The notes beneath the pieces are model-generated. The model saw only the letters and a program-made list of their open reading frames with translations, searched no databases and had not been told where the DNA came from. A stretch of DNA of 19,976 bases from Phoronis ovalis (lineage: Eukaryota > Phoronida > Phoronidae): positions 1 through 19,976 of the forward strand of contig JAOXYB010009567.1 in NCBI GenBank assembly GCA_028565635.1, read 5' to 3'. The position numbers and the translations under genes are program-made. Below are positions 1 to 10,269 of this stretch, one piece after another (the first letter of the stretch is position 1; each line of letters opens with the position of its first letter).

Positions 1-153
1 AGGATGTACCTTATGATTTTTATGAGATGTCATAAAAAATTAATTAAATTTTGTGCATTGCATACACAAGTCTAAAATACCACCATAACACAGCATGAAT
101 GTTAAAGTTTCAGAAAACATTTATTTTATATGAAAAAATGTAATGCGGATTTT

Positions 154-534
154 TCACGAATTTTTATTTAAACAGTGACGAGGGTCCGACTTAGCCTTGA
201 GCTTTGAATTCTGCAACTGCAGTTGATTAAGTAAACGTTTCGGAATAATATTAACTTGTGCTCCTGTGTCTAACTTAAAAGTTTCATTTTTCTTATTAAC
301 AGTCAGTGTTTCAGTCCAATCATCTGTTTTGTTAATGTTGTCAATGCTCAGCGTGCCAATGAAAAATTCATCATCATTTTCCAATTTTAATTCACTTTCA
401 CTTTCTGATAATTCATAATAGTCATTGTTATTTTCCGCCCTGTCAAGCATGCCAACTTTCTTTGTTTTTGACAAACAATATTTAGCAAAGTGATTCTTCT
501 TCTGACACTTATAACAATATACCCCTTGGTCCAT
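154..534 (-). pseudogene. Ty3/gypsy-type retrotransposon fragment: zinc knuckle plus aspartic protease start
   Basis: The 126-codon open frame starts with a CCHC zinc knuckle (C-x2-C-x4-H-x4-C, near residues 7-20, CYKCQKKNHFAKYC). An acidic Ser/Glu linker follows, then the retropepsin active-site segment around residue 89 (LDTGAQVNIIP). In LTR retrotransposons the zinc knuckle packages RNA and the D-T-G protease cleaves Gag-Pol. The order knuckle, acidic linker, DTGA fits the Gag-protease junction of metazoan Ty3/gypsy elements. The frame ends about 37 residues after the DTG, so the protease flap and all of reverse transcriptase, RNase H and integrase are missing. No LTR was found nearby. I read it as a truncated, non-functional fragment. 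A domesticated short gene is possible but has no support. The class call is firm; the exact clade is not. Confidence 0.72.
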
Positions 535-634
535 TAGAATTTTGTAGAAATATAATTGAGTTCATCGCTATTTTTAAAAAAATTATTATTTGTAAAACTG
601 GCCGCTTTGTTAATCTGTTTGTATTCAAACTGTG

Positions 635-1090
635 TAAGAAAATGGTAACATCTTATTAGAAACTGTCAATTCCAGCAGGCCTTCACTTATCATCTGCTTT
701 AACTAAATCTACTCTATAAGAAAGTGGTAAAATCTTATTAGAAATTGTCAATTCCCAATCAAAACATTTAAAATAATTATAATGTTCCATTGAATGCAAT
801 TTAAAAAACCTTCTATGACTAGAAACAAAAAAGCGGCAATGATCCGAAATTGCCCATAGACTAATTGACCACGTTTAGCTTTAGCTCACTGAAAATAAAT
901 ACCTAGTAAAATTTATTTTCGTAAAAAGCTTATTAATAATAATTTAATTACTATTTTTTAAGCAGGAATTTAAGTTTTAAATTGCTGTAATTGACCTATC
1001 AAAAAAACTATTGTCACAAAATACAATCATTGTTATTCTGTGATGAAACCAGCAGACCTTCACTTATCATGCGCTTTAACTAAATCTACT
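635..1090 (+). repeat. Interspersed duplicated blocks A-B-A ... B
   Basis: Block A is 39 bp and occurs at 635-673 and 717-755 with 3 mismatches. Block B is 42 bp and occurs at 672-713 and 1049-1090 with 3 mismatches (it begins CCAGCAG and ends AACTAAATCTACT). B1 sits between the two A copies, and B2 lies about 335 bp further on. The pattern is what remains of an older local duplication or of two insertions of one repeat family. The second B copy overlaps the stop of the small ORF ending at 1076. Confidence 0.7.
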
Positions 1091-1306
1091 GACGTCAAAC
1101 TCGTTTCTAAGACGTAGTTCAGAGTTTAATTTGCGGCCCGAGGAGTCATCTATCAAAAACTTATATGGTGTATGAGCTAAAATATCTTTTCTCCATGCAT
1201 GATGAAAAACCATTTCCAAAAATATCTTTCTCGGTACTAGAAACTTATTTTTTTTTCCATTCCTGAATTTTGACAACTTTTTACTAATTTTAAAGAAACT
1301 TTAGAT
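1076..1306 (-). CDS. Unassigned short ORF, possible exon fragment
   Basis: On the minus strand the frame is open from a stop near 1307 down to TAA at 1076-1078 and has no ATG, so it would have to be an internal or terminal exon, or a remnant. The last 45 residues are balanced and basic (HHAWRKD..., SGRKLNSELRLRNEFDV) and look more protein-like than other chance frames here. I do not recognise a family. No strong acceptor polypyrimidine tract precedes it; weak AG sites lie near the frame's start. A duplicated block overlaps its stop codon. It could be a chance frame or a piece of a mobile element. Confidence 0.2.
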
Positions 1307-1674
1307 ACCCAAACTGCTTTGAACAATATTTTTAACTAAAGAATATATCCATAGCGGGTTACATGCTTATAGCACTGCTGTGTGCAACTGTATTGTTAAG
1401 GTAAATGAACTCACCTAGTATCCACTGCGTAATAAAGACCAGCTTTTCCTCTGAAAAAATTAATGTGTGAGGTGGAAAATGAAAAATTACTGTGTGACCA
1501 GGCGGGTCGTGCGGCGTGAGCCCACTTTTTTAGGAACCCAGAAATAGTTGGTGCTGTTTTCCTTCAATCTGTGACTGAATCACTATAAATGATATCAACC
1601 CCGGGTGGTACTGTCATTCAAAGTCACTATTATATATGTGCCGCACAATAGGCCCATTTTTTTCAGCTCCCGCA

Positions 1675-1996
1675 TTTACCACAGGGACAGTTTTTCATGC
1701 TTATCAAAGCCTTATTACAGTGTATACTTTTTGTGGATATTTACCACAGGGTATATTTTCAAAATATTCGTTTACCACAGGGTGCATTTCTTGGAAAACG
1801 CATTTACGACAGGTATGAAAAATTAAGAATTTTTTCCATATTTATTTACCACAGGGTATATAATTTACAAGTGAATTTTACACAGGGTATCTATTTCGGG
1901 AGAGCTATTTACGACAGGGTATATTTTCATGTTTTTTTCATTTACGACAGGGTATATTTTTGGTGATCTTTATTTACCACATGGTTTTTTACCCTG
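1675..1996 (+). repeat. Minisatellite, about 32-bp period, core TTTACCACAGGGTATA
   Basis: The core TTTACSACAGGGTATA recurs with starts at 1675, 1740, 1771, 1803, 1845, 1877, 1908, 1941 and 1973, and a last degenerate copy lies near 1985. Spacings are mostly 31-33 bp; the first gap of 65 is two periods and one gap is 42. The core is better kept than the AT-rich spacers. Short open frames across it encode repeated peptides such as YHRVY and YDRVY and are artefacts of the repeat. The same core in reverse complement forms a second array at about 14259-14860. Confidence 0.85.
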
Positions 1997-2431
1997 GGCC
2001 GTACATCCCTACCAACTTTTCTGTCAAGTACCCCCCCAGGATAACAACATGAGGTACCGTTTTGTATAATTGATAAAAAGGCGCCCTAACTGCGTAACTA
2101 CCAGCCACTGACTTGAGTCGGACCCCCGGGATAGAATTTCTGCTGTCATCAAAGATTCTGACGCCAAAATTAATGTATCCCTCCTGTGATGGTGAACAAC
2201 AAGCCTAGGTTAATAACGGAACCTTTGAAGCCATCACTGATACATGGTTTATGTCCAAATTTGATGAAAATTGCATTGAAGCCTGTGTATTAGCGGTTAC
2301 TTCACATACAGTATCATGCCCATTTTAATTTATTATCATGATAGTTCAATTTTACATGTATTCTTATTAATTCATGACATTGTAAATATGTCAATATTCA
2401 GAAGGACATACTATGAAAGAAGGCTACGAGT

Positions 2432-2584
2432 GGTTGATTTAATTATTACGCGTATTAATTCCCGCTTTCTAGTTCATTATAATACACGTAATAATTCGAT
2501 TTATTACGTGTTATAATTCAATTTAATACACGTAATAAATAAATCAATAAGAAAGGAGGAATTAATACGCATAATAAATCGACC
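2432..2584. mobile_element. Short inverted-repeat element (MITE-like), about 153 bp
   Basis: The left end (2432-2470, GGTTGATTTAATTATTACGC onward) and the right end (2549-2584) are imperfect inverted repeats of about 36-39 bp sharing TGCGTATTAATTCC-type sequence. The interior holds several copies of a near-palindromic motif, TAATACACGTAATAA, in both orientations (about 2480-2540). There is no coding capacity. Terminal inverted repeats with a palindromic AT-rich interior fit a non-autonomous DNA transposon relic. No target-site duplication is clear, so the superfamily is left open. Confidence 0.6.
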
Positions 2585-2589
2585 AATCC

Positions 2590-5330
2590 AAACAATTGCT
2601 ACATACATTTCAGTACTGCGGAGCAATTTCAAGCGCCATTATACGAAATATATTTAAAACTTTACAATATATTTTAAAATGATATTATGTAGAAATATCC
2701 TGGATATGTATTTGAATTGCAATGAAATTGTTATATAAACTTTATGAAGAAGACCAATATTTGTATTCATAGATTTGATGATACGTCAGCGTCTGACTTC
2801 TAAAACATGTTTTGTATGATCATTATAGATATTGTGTTGTTGCATATAAAAGAATTGATAAGTTTTTACCATTTAAAACATTTTAGCTTTAATTTTTTAC
2901 TCTATTGTGTATTAAAAGGCATTATATTTTTGCGTTTATTTTGCTAGAGTAGGTATCTATTAATAATTCTACAATTAATAATTTTGCTGTTTCAGTATTT
3001 TTACGCTTTGTTCGCAGTAGCAGTGTAAATGTGAAAAATGAAAAGTAAGGAATGATTGTAGTAAAATTGCTTGATTTTACATATTCGATCCCAAATGCAT
3101 TCGGATTGATGATTATTGTTTGTTTAATTGTATTTGATCTTAGCTAGTGAACCTTGTGAGCGTATGGTTTCTGGAAAAATAATTTTCGTAATCAAGGAAG
3201 GCACACTAACATAACAATGGGCTATTACACACGATCTTTTAACTTGCAGTAAATGTGAGGTTATACATATTCCTGTTCATTTTATCCGATCATGCCACGA
3301 GGACAAAAAATAACTCTTCAAAGTATGGGAAAAGAACAAGTTCAATCTTTACTGCACGAGATTCAATTTTCATAACATTAATTTGTCTTGGATTGTCGTC
3401 GTTCTAGAATTTAAAGTCAGCACTTATTTTCAAAGCTTACAGAATTATAGAGTGACTTCTAATTTAATTTTAATACAAATATGTCATGCACATACATCTT
3501 CTGTCCCATAATTTGTAACTAAAACAAATTTAGAGATAATTTTGATAATCTTTCACTTTAGTATAGTTTTATGGCTTATACCTTATTTTCCCCAAAATTA
3601 CTGTGAAGTTTCTCTCATAAACACATTATAGGAAGAACAGAGGGATACGTACCTTTCAACGATGCCAGGTTTAACTGGGGCTGTATGGAATTTGGTTTCA
3701 AGCAGGTTTAAAAATTAAATAGGTTTTTCATACATCTAATGTGGAAACTCATAATCTATTACTTCTGTAGTAACTGTTTATCAAAGCAAAATACTTCAGG
3801 TGGAACATGATGATCTATAAATAATTATTATTATATATGTTACCTATAGGGTTGCTAACTACAGTTTTATGAGTATATTTGCAAACCTACACGATGAGTA
3901 AAATTCTTGCAGTGGAAAGGGCTACCTAACTGGACCTGCAATCGTTTAGCTCGGACTCAATTCGTTGGACACGCACCTTCCGTTTGTATAGTACGGTCAG
4001 GTACGCTGTGTTTGGAACGAACACGTAGCACGTACAGCCCGGATAATTACTGAGATCCACTGCATTAACTTTTATCCAGGTATGTCCTTAACATCTTTGT
4101 TAATGAAGACATCAATTAGTACAGTTTTAAAATAGCGAAAGAAGAAGATTAATGTTCAATTCAGTTCCACATCTACTCCAAGTCAAGAGTTTGCTTCTAG
4201 TTTAACATGATGATCAATGTACATTAAATGCAGCTGATGCATTGCACTCACACTCGACGTTACCCTTTGGTACTGTCATTAATCACATTGGCAGTTCGAA
4301 CTGTGCATGTATCTATGTATTTCCAATGGTGAATCCAGAATTTTCCCTAACGGCGTGAAACATTTTTTGATACAAGATGCATATTCACACACTAAGATCT
4401 AAAGTGTATATTTCTGTAATTAACCACAAGTAACATGTCGTCTTTTATAGGTATATAATTTAGTGTTCTCCTAAGAAAAAAATTCAGGGATGAGAAAAGT
4501 AATTGGAGCAACGAAATGAGATCAAAGCGGTTCCAAGGGGTATGAGCACACGGTGCACCAACATTTGTTTCGATATTTTAATGCATTTTTGGGCAGTCTG
4601 AAAGAATTTTATACAGTTTAATAAAAAACATTATTTTTGTATTTTTTTTCTTACTATCTATAACTTTCAAAAAGAATTATTAAAATTACACAATTTAAAC
4701 TATAGTGTTTGACTAAAATCTATGTAGAAAGTAAAAATTATTATGTTTATTATATAATTGTAAAGTTTAGCCAGGTGGCGTATTAGTTGGGAAATTTTAA
4801 TGCACTCATGCACTTTGGGGCACACGTTTGTCCATTTTTAAGGCTGTTTCCATGCTTATTTTCAAGATTGAAGTGTAATAGGATAATGTAATACATGTAT
4901 GTATATGATCTTCACAAATTTGAGCTCTTGCAGACATGAAGGACCTGTGACCTTTGATATGCAAAATGAAATAGCCTCTGAATAACTACACATGTTCATA
5001 CCTCACTAACGCCGTTTCACGATGGATACTCAGTACTTTCAAGGCATGGGGCCGGGGATTGTCGTTTAGTAAACAGGGCGTCATCATGACAAAAATGGTA
5101 TCCTAAATTGAATTAGCTAATGGTGTTTCGAAACTAAAAACCAAAGACATATTTTGTGTATGTAATTTATATTGTACCAAATTTTCTAAATAATAATAAA
5201 TAACGCACTTATTGGCTATTCACATACTGAATCTTAAATGTATGGTCTTGCAGTTACAAATTTCAAGCAACTGTTCCCGGCATGGATACACGTGTCCAAA
5301 TAATGAGTCTGAGATAGTTCTTTATTAATA
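2590..5330. other. Long AT-rich intergenic region without recognisable gene
   Basis: No open frame here has protein-like composition or a recognisable domain, and I saw no tRNA or rRNA signature. The only recurring item is at 4773-4790 (AGGTGGCGTATTAGTTG), which resembles the inverted-repeat terminus of the element at 8663-9237 and may be an orphan end. The right end probably adjoins the 3' end of the minus-strand receptor transcript. Confidence 0.5.
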
Positions 5331-5336
5331 AATAAT
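5331..5336 (-). terminator. Candidate poly(A) signal AATAAA for the receptor gene
   Basis: TTTATT on the plus strand is AATAAA on the minus strand. It is the nearest canonical signal downstream of the receptor stop codon and would give a 3' UTR of about 650 nt. In such AT-rich DNA the hexamer is common by chance, so the call is tentative. Confidence 0.25.
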
Positions 5337-5982
5337 TGCTGCCGGTATCCACTGGCTTGTCACTTTTAAAGCGAAATTTGCAGAGAACCCAACTTTAAGA
5401 AAGCAGCGTCCTCCTATGATGCGGCCTCTGATAAAGGCGAAACATGAATAAAATTAAGACTTATAAGCATAACTACACATGCAATGTAATATCGATACAT
5501 TTAACTATGATGGGCTAGCTAAAGGATTACACCATTATTACAATAATTGGTAGCGTGATGCATGTGCTTTATACACTGTTGCCTTTTAAACAAATGTCTG
5601 AAACTTACAGTTAGACTCTTATTAACTGTAAAAATCATTAATACTAAAACACGTGTGAATAAAAAGTGGAAAATTGATTTAAACTTATATTTCATGAAAT
5701 TTACCTGAACTATTTGATGGTGACTGTACATCCTTGTATCAAAGTTTGTCATCACTGTTCAACGGTTATCAATGACCTCATATCATTGGGTAAAAGAATC
5801 TCAAACTGCTGGAATAATTGGTTACAAGCTAACCGTGGAGATTTCCAACAATATTATAACGTATAATCATTTTAGTCACGACAATTAGCCTTTGAGTTGA
5901 AGCATTCGCAATATGTAACTACGGTTGTAAGATATGTTTACACATACAGTGTAAATGAAAATCAGTGTTTACAGGTTACATA

Positions 5983-8260
5983 TCACATGCGCGTAGTCTC
6001 TGAAATGTTGCTAACAGCTGGTTGTTTTGTGTTTCCAGCAGTACCGGTACCAAAATGCTTTTGATTTTTTTTCCTACTCAGTTGCGGACATTGAACAGAA
6101 GACAATGTGTATAGTATAGGATTTATTGCGGAATTAATAGGTAGAATAAAAACGGCTACCCATGCAGAAAATTCTGGGGAAATGCTAACACCAGAAAGGG
6201 CTATGTACCCAGCTACAACGATTGGAAACCAACAAATAAAATCTGTTGCAACAATTAAGCTGACCTTTCTTGTAAGAGCTAAGTCATAAGAAGTATATTC
6301 TCTCGCAGCAAATTTTCTCGATTGTCTTACATGGATGAATATTGCCAAATAACCCACCGCAATTAATAGAAATGCCACGAAATTAAAAATAAGATATATG
6401 ACCAATGTAAATTCCCAACCTCTAGACTGCGCTGTGGATAGTGTGAATGCCAGGCAAACTGCGTTTCGACCATAGAACGTACTGGCTCCGAAATACTCAA
6501 CACCAATAAAAGGTAAAGCAGATATTGAAATCCAAACTGTCCAAATAATCAGCAGTATTTTCATGGCAAACTTCATGGATATTGGTTTCACCTTAAATAT
6601 AAGAACAGTCGACATGAATCGATCAACTGTTATAAAAACTAACATCGATACTGACATTTGACTAGATAATGCTGCAAGAAATCCCGCTAACTGACATAGT
6701 GATCCTGACCGCCAGTTTGGATCATCCAGAAAATATGGTTTCTCATCCCGTTTCGAATAATAATAGGCATCGGCTCCGGCTATAATTATAAGATATACAC
6801 CCATTAAAAAGTCTGAGATACCTAGATTCATTACTAACAACGCATCAATTTTCATATGAATTGATTTTTTCATTTTGATACGCCATATGAAAACGACTGC
6901 ATTTCCTATTAACGCTGTCAAACCTAATACCCATACAAAAACTCGAAGTCCGTCGTTAGATAATAAATTAGTACATGTTGAAAATTCGTCAGCCTCTGGT
7001 GAACATTGTGTTCCCGCTTTGCCTTTGACTAAACAACAGTAACGAAAACTGTCAGTCCTGAGGTCCGTTATCTGAATATTATCAAATACTGTTGTTTCAA
7101 TTACCATACGGGGATTATTCTTGGATAAATCCAGTTTTTCTAAAGAATAAAGGCCTGATAATGTATCTTTTGTTATTTGTTCTAGTTGATTTTGACTAAG
7201 ATCTAAAACAGCAAGCGACTCAATAGCAAACCTAGACCCTTCTAAGACCGACAACAAATTCCCAGATAGCACGAGTTCCATCAAATTATGCAAGTCTGCA
7301 AACACATTTTCTGGTAACTCTTTAATTCCATTCCATGATAAATCTAGCGCGCCAACAAAATAATGTTCCGCAAATGTCTCGTTGGACAATTTCAGTTTAT
7401 TACCAGAAAATAGTATGGCTCTCGTATGGCGCGAAAAAGATGGAAGGGATTCTAATTCGCTAGGTTTACAATCCATCGTGTATCCATCACATTTACATGA
7501 CGGAGGACATTCCTCAATTGCTAATAATTCGCAGAAATGTTCATCTTCTCCTGTCTTACAATGAACTTTGCCGTCACAATATTTAGTTTGATCTAGACAC
7601 CACTGTTCATTTTTACATCTAAAATAACCAGTGGGACATGCGTAATTCTCGCAGATTTCCTCGTCATACCCGCCAATGCAGTCAGTTATCCCATTACAAA
7701 CATAACTTATAGGAATACAGAAGCTGTTTGGGCACTTAAACATTCCTGGACAGGAATAATTTTGGCATCCTTGTAAATGATCAAAATTTTTACACCCAGT
7801 TGATTTGTTGAAGCTATCAAAATCATATATGCAAACTTGGTCAAAAGGACAGCAAGCCGTTCTATCAATACACGGAAATACATTTTGACCTAAGCAAGAA
7901 CTAGATAACGGTGCTTCTTGAATCATTTCATCCTCCTGATTTCTACTAATACAGTCTACATGACCATCGTGCAGCATTGACGACGGTATACATATTCCAT
8001 TATAACATGCATAACCACCGTGAAAAGTACAATTTGTCTGCCATAAACAAAGTTCTTCTGTCTCGTCAGAACCATCTTTGCAGTCAACAATGAAATCACA
8101 TGTTCGATTTTTTGAAATACATCTTGCATCCCCACATCGATGTTGATCTGACGAACACTCTGGGTAAACACAGTGTTTTTCGTCAGAGCCGTCTGACAAA
8201 TCTTGCTTGTAATCACAGTAGAGTGATATAGGGACATAGAATTCACCATTGCCTCTGCAC
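5983..8260 (-). CDS. Receptor exon 3: LDLa modules, LRR domain, hinge and seven-transmembrane domain
   Basis: This terminal exon starts after TTTTTTTAAG and ends at TGA (5983-5985). Residues are numbered from codon 8199. It begins with the second half of the split LDLa, then has LDLa at about 15-51, an LDLa-like module at 57-92, a degenerate Cys-rich module at 102-145, and LDLa at 150-183 and 188-223. An LRR N-cap (CPPSCKC, 231-244) precedes about five LRRs (LDLSWNGI, LVLSGNLL, LDLSQNQL, LDLSKNNP). A hinge (LRTDSFRYCC, two Cys pairs) leads into seven helices from about 418 to 700. Class A hallmarks are GN in TM1, SD in TM2, Cys at TM3 and extracellular loop 2, DRF in place of DRY, CWFP in TM6 and NPILY in TM7. 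The tail of about 38 residues is basic. The type C LGR assignment is firm; five LRRs is fewer than in vertebrate relaxin receptors. Confidence 0.93.
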
Positions 8261-9445
8261 CTTAAAAAAATATGTCTTCAAAATTAGAAAACGCTTTTTG
8301 GTTTGTTTCACAAGTAAGGTATATATTAGTCAGCAATATGAGGGTTTTTAACAAAAACGTGCGCTCAAATGTTAGTTGAAGCCACACTAACATTTTTACG
8401 TACTAGTACTATGGTTTGCGCCGAAATGCGACCCTGTGGTATAGTGGTATTTCGTTTGTGACGTCACATTTTATAATGAGGACATGAGTATTGCAGCAAA
8501 GGCATTACCACATTAACTTGAACCGCAGGGGAACATTCAATTTTAGAACGCGAACGTTTTATGATAATATGACAATGATGTAGATCACAAAAATTCCCGC
8601 TGCGGCTACATCATTACCCCTGCAAAATGCCACTAGCACTATGAAGGAAAGCGTACAAGACATTAAGGTGGCGTATAGGTAGTTGAGAGAGGGCTATTGC
8701 TGCATGCAGTTGTACCTCTATGTCAAGCCCATTTTTATTAATAAAAATCCACGAAACCGAGGTCGGTAGGAATTTTATGATTTGTTTAAGGGCAACTAAA
8801 TGAAGGTACAATCCTATTAATTTTTTTTCAAAATTATGTCTTATATTTAAATTCGTAGCAGCACATTTGTGAAGTAAGATCCTTTGTACGACTGTTTAAA
8901 GTGACAATTTAATTATTCAACTACCCACTGCCTCTAGATTATGGTATGTGGAATGCTAGGATCGCTGACCTAAATATCCCAATACTGTAAACTTTTATTA
9001 ATAAAAATTAGTCTAAAATTTACTTGACTCATCATACTTTCAAGGTGTTTTTGTGGATAAAATGCTAATTTTATAAAAAGTTAGAGTGGTGATGTAGTGC
9101 TTTAACTATTCGAGATTATAACCATACCAAGTAATACTGTATTATTAGTGGATAATGCTCACAACTATTGGTATTTTGGAGGTGAGCATGTGTATTGTAG
9201 GTAGCCATTTTTTACAACTACCTATACGCCACCTTAAAAGCTTTGAAATAGAGTATTTTAACTTGTTCAAATTGATTGATTAACAATAAATAATCTGTAT
9301 TAAATGTTTTTTGCCAGTCTTTACTCTAACTTACATTTTATTTAGTTTTCCGCTTACCAATTCAAGCTTTAAAAGCTAGAACCTGTAGCTGAGCTATTAT
9401 ATTCTGTAATTTCTATCACAACATGAAACAAGATTTTATCGATAC
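8261..9445 (-). other. Receptor intron 2 (phase 2), hosting a TTAA-flanked element
   Basis: The donor is CAG|GTATCG at 9446/9445 and the acceptor TTTTTTTAAG|G at 8261/8260. The intron splits an LDLa module. About half of its 1,185 bp is the inverted-repeat element at 8663-9237. The remainder has no recognisable feature. A tRNA-box-A-like string near 8435 has no partner box B. Confidence 0.8.
8663..9237. mobile_element. Non-autonomous DNA transposon (MITE) with perfect 23-bp inverted ends and TTAA
   Basis: The ends 8663-8685 and 9215-9237 are perfect reverse complements, including TTAA at both outer edges; inside the TTAA the terminus reads GGTGGCGTATAGGTAGTTG. TTAA target duplications are typical of piggyBac-type transposition, so the simplest reading is TTAA duplicated around a 567-bp element with 19-bp terminal repeats. 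The TTAA could instead be part of the repeat. The interior has no transposase frame. It contains two copies of a 14-16 bp palindrome (TTTTATTAATAAAA, near 8733 and 8994). Perfect ends suggest a fairly recent insertion. It lies wholly within receptor intron 2 and should be removed by splicing. Confidence 0.75.
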
Positions 9446-10269
9446 CTGAAAGATGTTCTGCTACATTTTAGACAAACTTCTTCATCTTCCCCATCAGTGC
9501 AGTCAGGGTCGCCATCACATACATTTCCTGGGGAAATGCAGACACCATCTTTGCATTTAAATTGGGAACGACTACATTCTGGTTTAACACGGATAGCTTC
9601 TTGTTCACAAAGAATGATTTCACTCATGACGTCGTCACAAGCAACAGGCTGAACCCCCCATGTAGTATTCTGTTTACTGAGTATGTTACAAATACCGTTA
9701 TCCTGCATTGTCATTAACCAAATGAAATCTGTCATTTGAGTCCTTCTTATTTTCCAAAGGTGTAAATAGTAAAATATTTCAGATAAATCGTCAGATTTAA
9801 CTACCGCCAACCGCCCTTGATTCTGTTGGCATATTTCCACAGCACTAACAAACGAAACACTCGTAGGACGTTTGATAACTTTTATACAGTTGCCAGCAAT
9901 ATAATTCCATTTCGGAGAGCATAGTTGTAAGCTCATTCCATAGTTGATATTACTTTTACCCGAAGATTCAGACGTCTCGTCAAACTCACAAACAGCAAAG
10001 CTATAGCTTAAATGGTAGTGGCAAGGTATTTTAACCCAAACACCGCCAATATATGGATTCTTAATGATCATTACAACACATTGAGAAAAAGGGTCCCAGA
10101 CCGGCTGGTATAAATGCTGATACATCATTTTCCTTAAATCGTTGTCCACGACCGTATCATCATCTGCATGTTGAAATTCATTCTGCCAATACATTGTTGA
10201 TTCATTTCTAGGGGTATACCATCTTGTGAATGTAACCGGATTACCGTCAATCCAGCGATATGTTCCGTC
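9446..10269 (-). CDS. Receptor exon 2: end of C-type lectin domain 1, C-type lectin-like domain 2, LDLa 1
   Basis: The exon starts at GAC after GCTAG, since an in-frame TAG sits immediately upstream, and ends inside the codon at TTCAG|GTATCG. It opens with the lectin core DGTYRWIDGNPVTFTRW and closes that domain with WVKIPC...SFAVCE. A second lectin-like domain follows, from LCSPKWNYIAGNC and ICQQNQGRLAVVKS to VACDDVMSEIILCE; it lacks the WIGL core (IWLMT instead). Neither domain shows EPN, QPD or WND calcium/sugar motifs, so classic calcium-dependent sugar binding is unlikely. A well-formed LDLa follows (CSRSQFKC...CDGDPDCTDGEDEEVC), with the acidic calcium-site residues present. The last residues, KCSRTSF, begin the LDLa completed in exon 3. 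The reading runs upstream of the first ATG (10194), which is only an internal Met. Confidence 0.9.

Larger units (their letters stand above)
535..1605. other. AT-rich intergenic stretch with small duplicated blocks
   Basis: Apart from the duplicated blocks at 635-1090 and the doubtful minus-strand ORF at 1076-1306, described separately, I see no gene, RNA gene or inverted-repeat element here. The DNA is AT-rich with many stops in all frames. A short GC-richer patch near 1493-1540 has no motif I recognise. Confidence 0.5.

Noticed and set aside
1605-1966. Three overlapping plus-strand ORFs with YHRVY/YDRVY repeats
   Set aside because: All read through the 32-bp minisatellite in different frames. 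There is no start context and no domain.
3950-4030. GC-richer patch with partial inverted symmetry around GTACGCTGTG / CACGTAGCACGTAC
   Set aside because: The stem is short and interrupted, no flanking duplication was found, and it does not exceed what chance could give.
6107-6289. Plus-strand ORF opposite the receptor 7TM exon, and similar antisense ORFs at 7382-7564, 10873-11070 and 13375-13684
   Set aside because: They are antisense shadows of the strongly supported minus-strand receptor exons.
8433-8450. GGTATAGTGGTAT resembling a tRNA box A
   Set aside because: No box B (GGTTCGA-type) or acceptor stem pairing lies at the right distance.
8614-8811. Minus-strand 65-aa ORF in intron 2
   Set aside because: It spans the left terminus of the TTAA element and has no transposase-like motif.
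9436-10194. Separate 252-aa gene starting at ATG 10194
   Set aside because: The lectin domain reads in frame upstream of this Met to an acceptor at 10269 and joins the preceding exon in phase, so it is an internal exon of the receptor.
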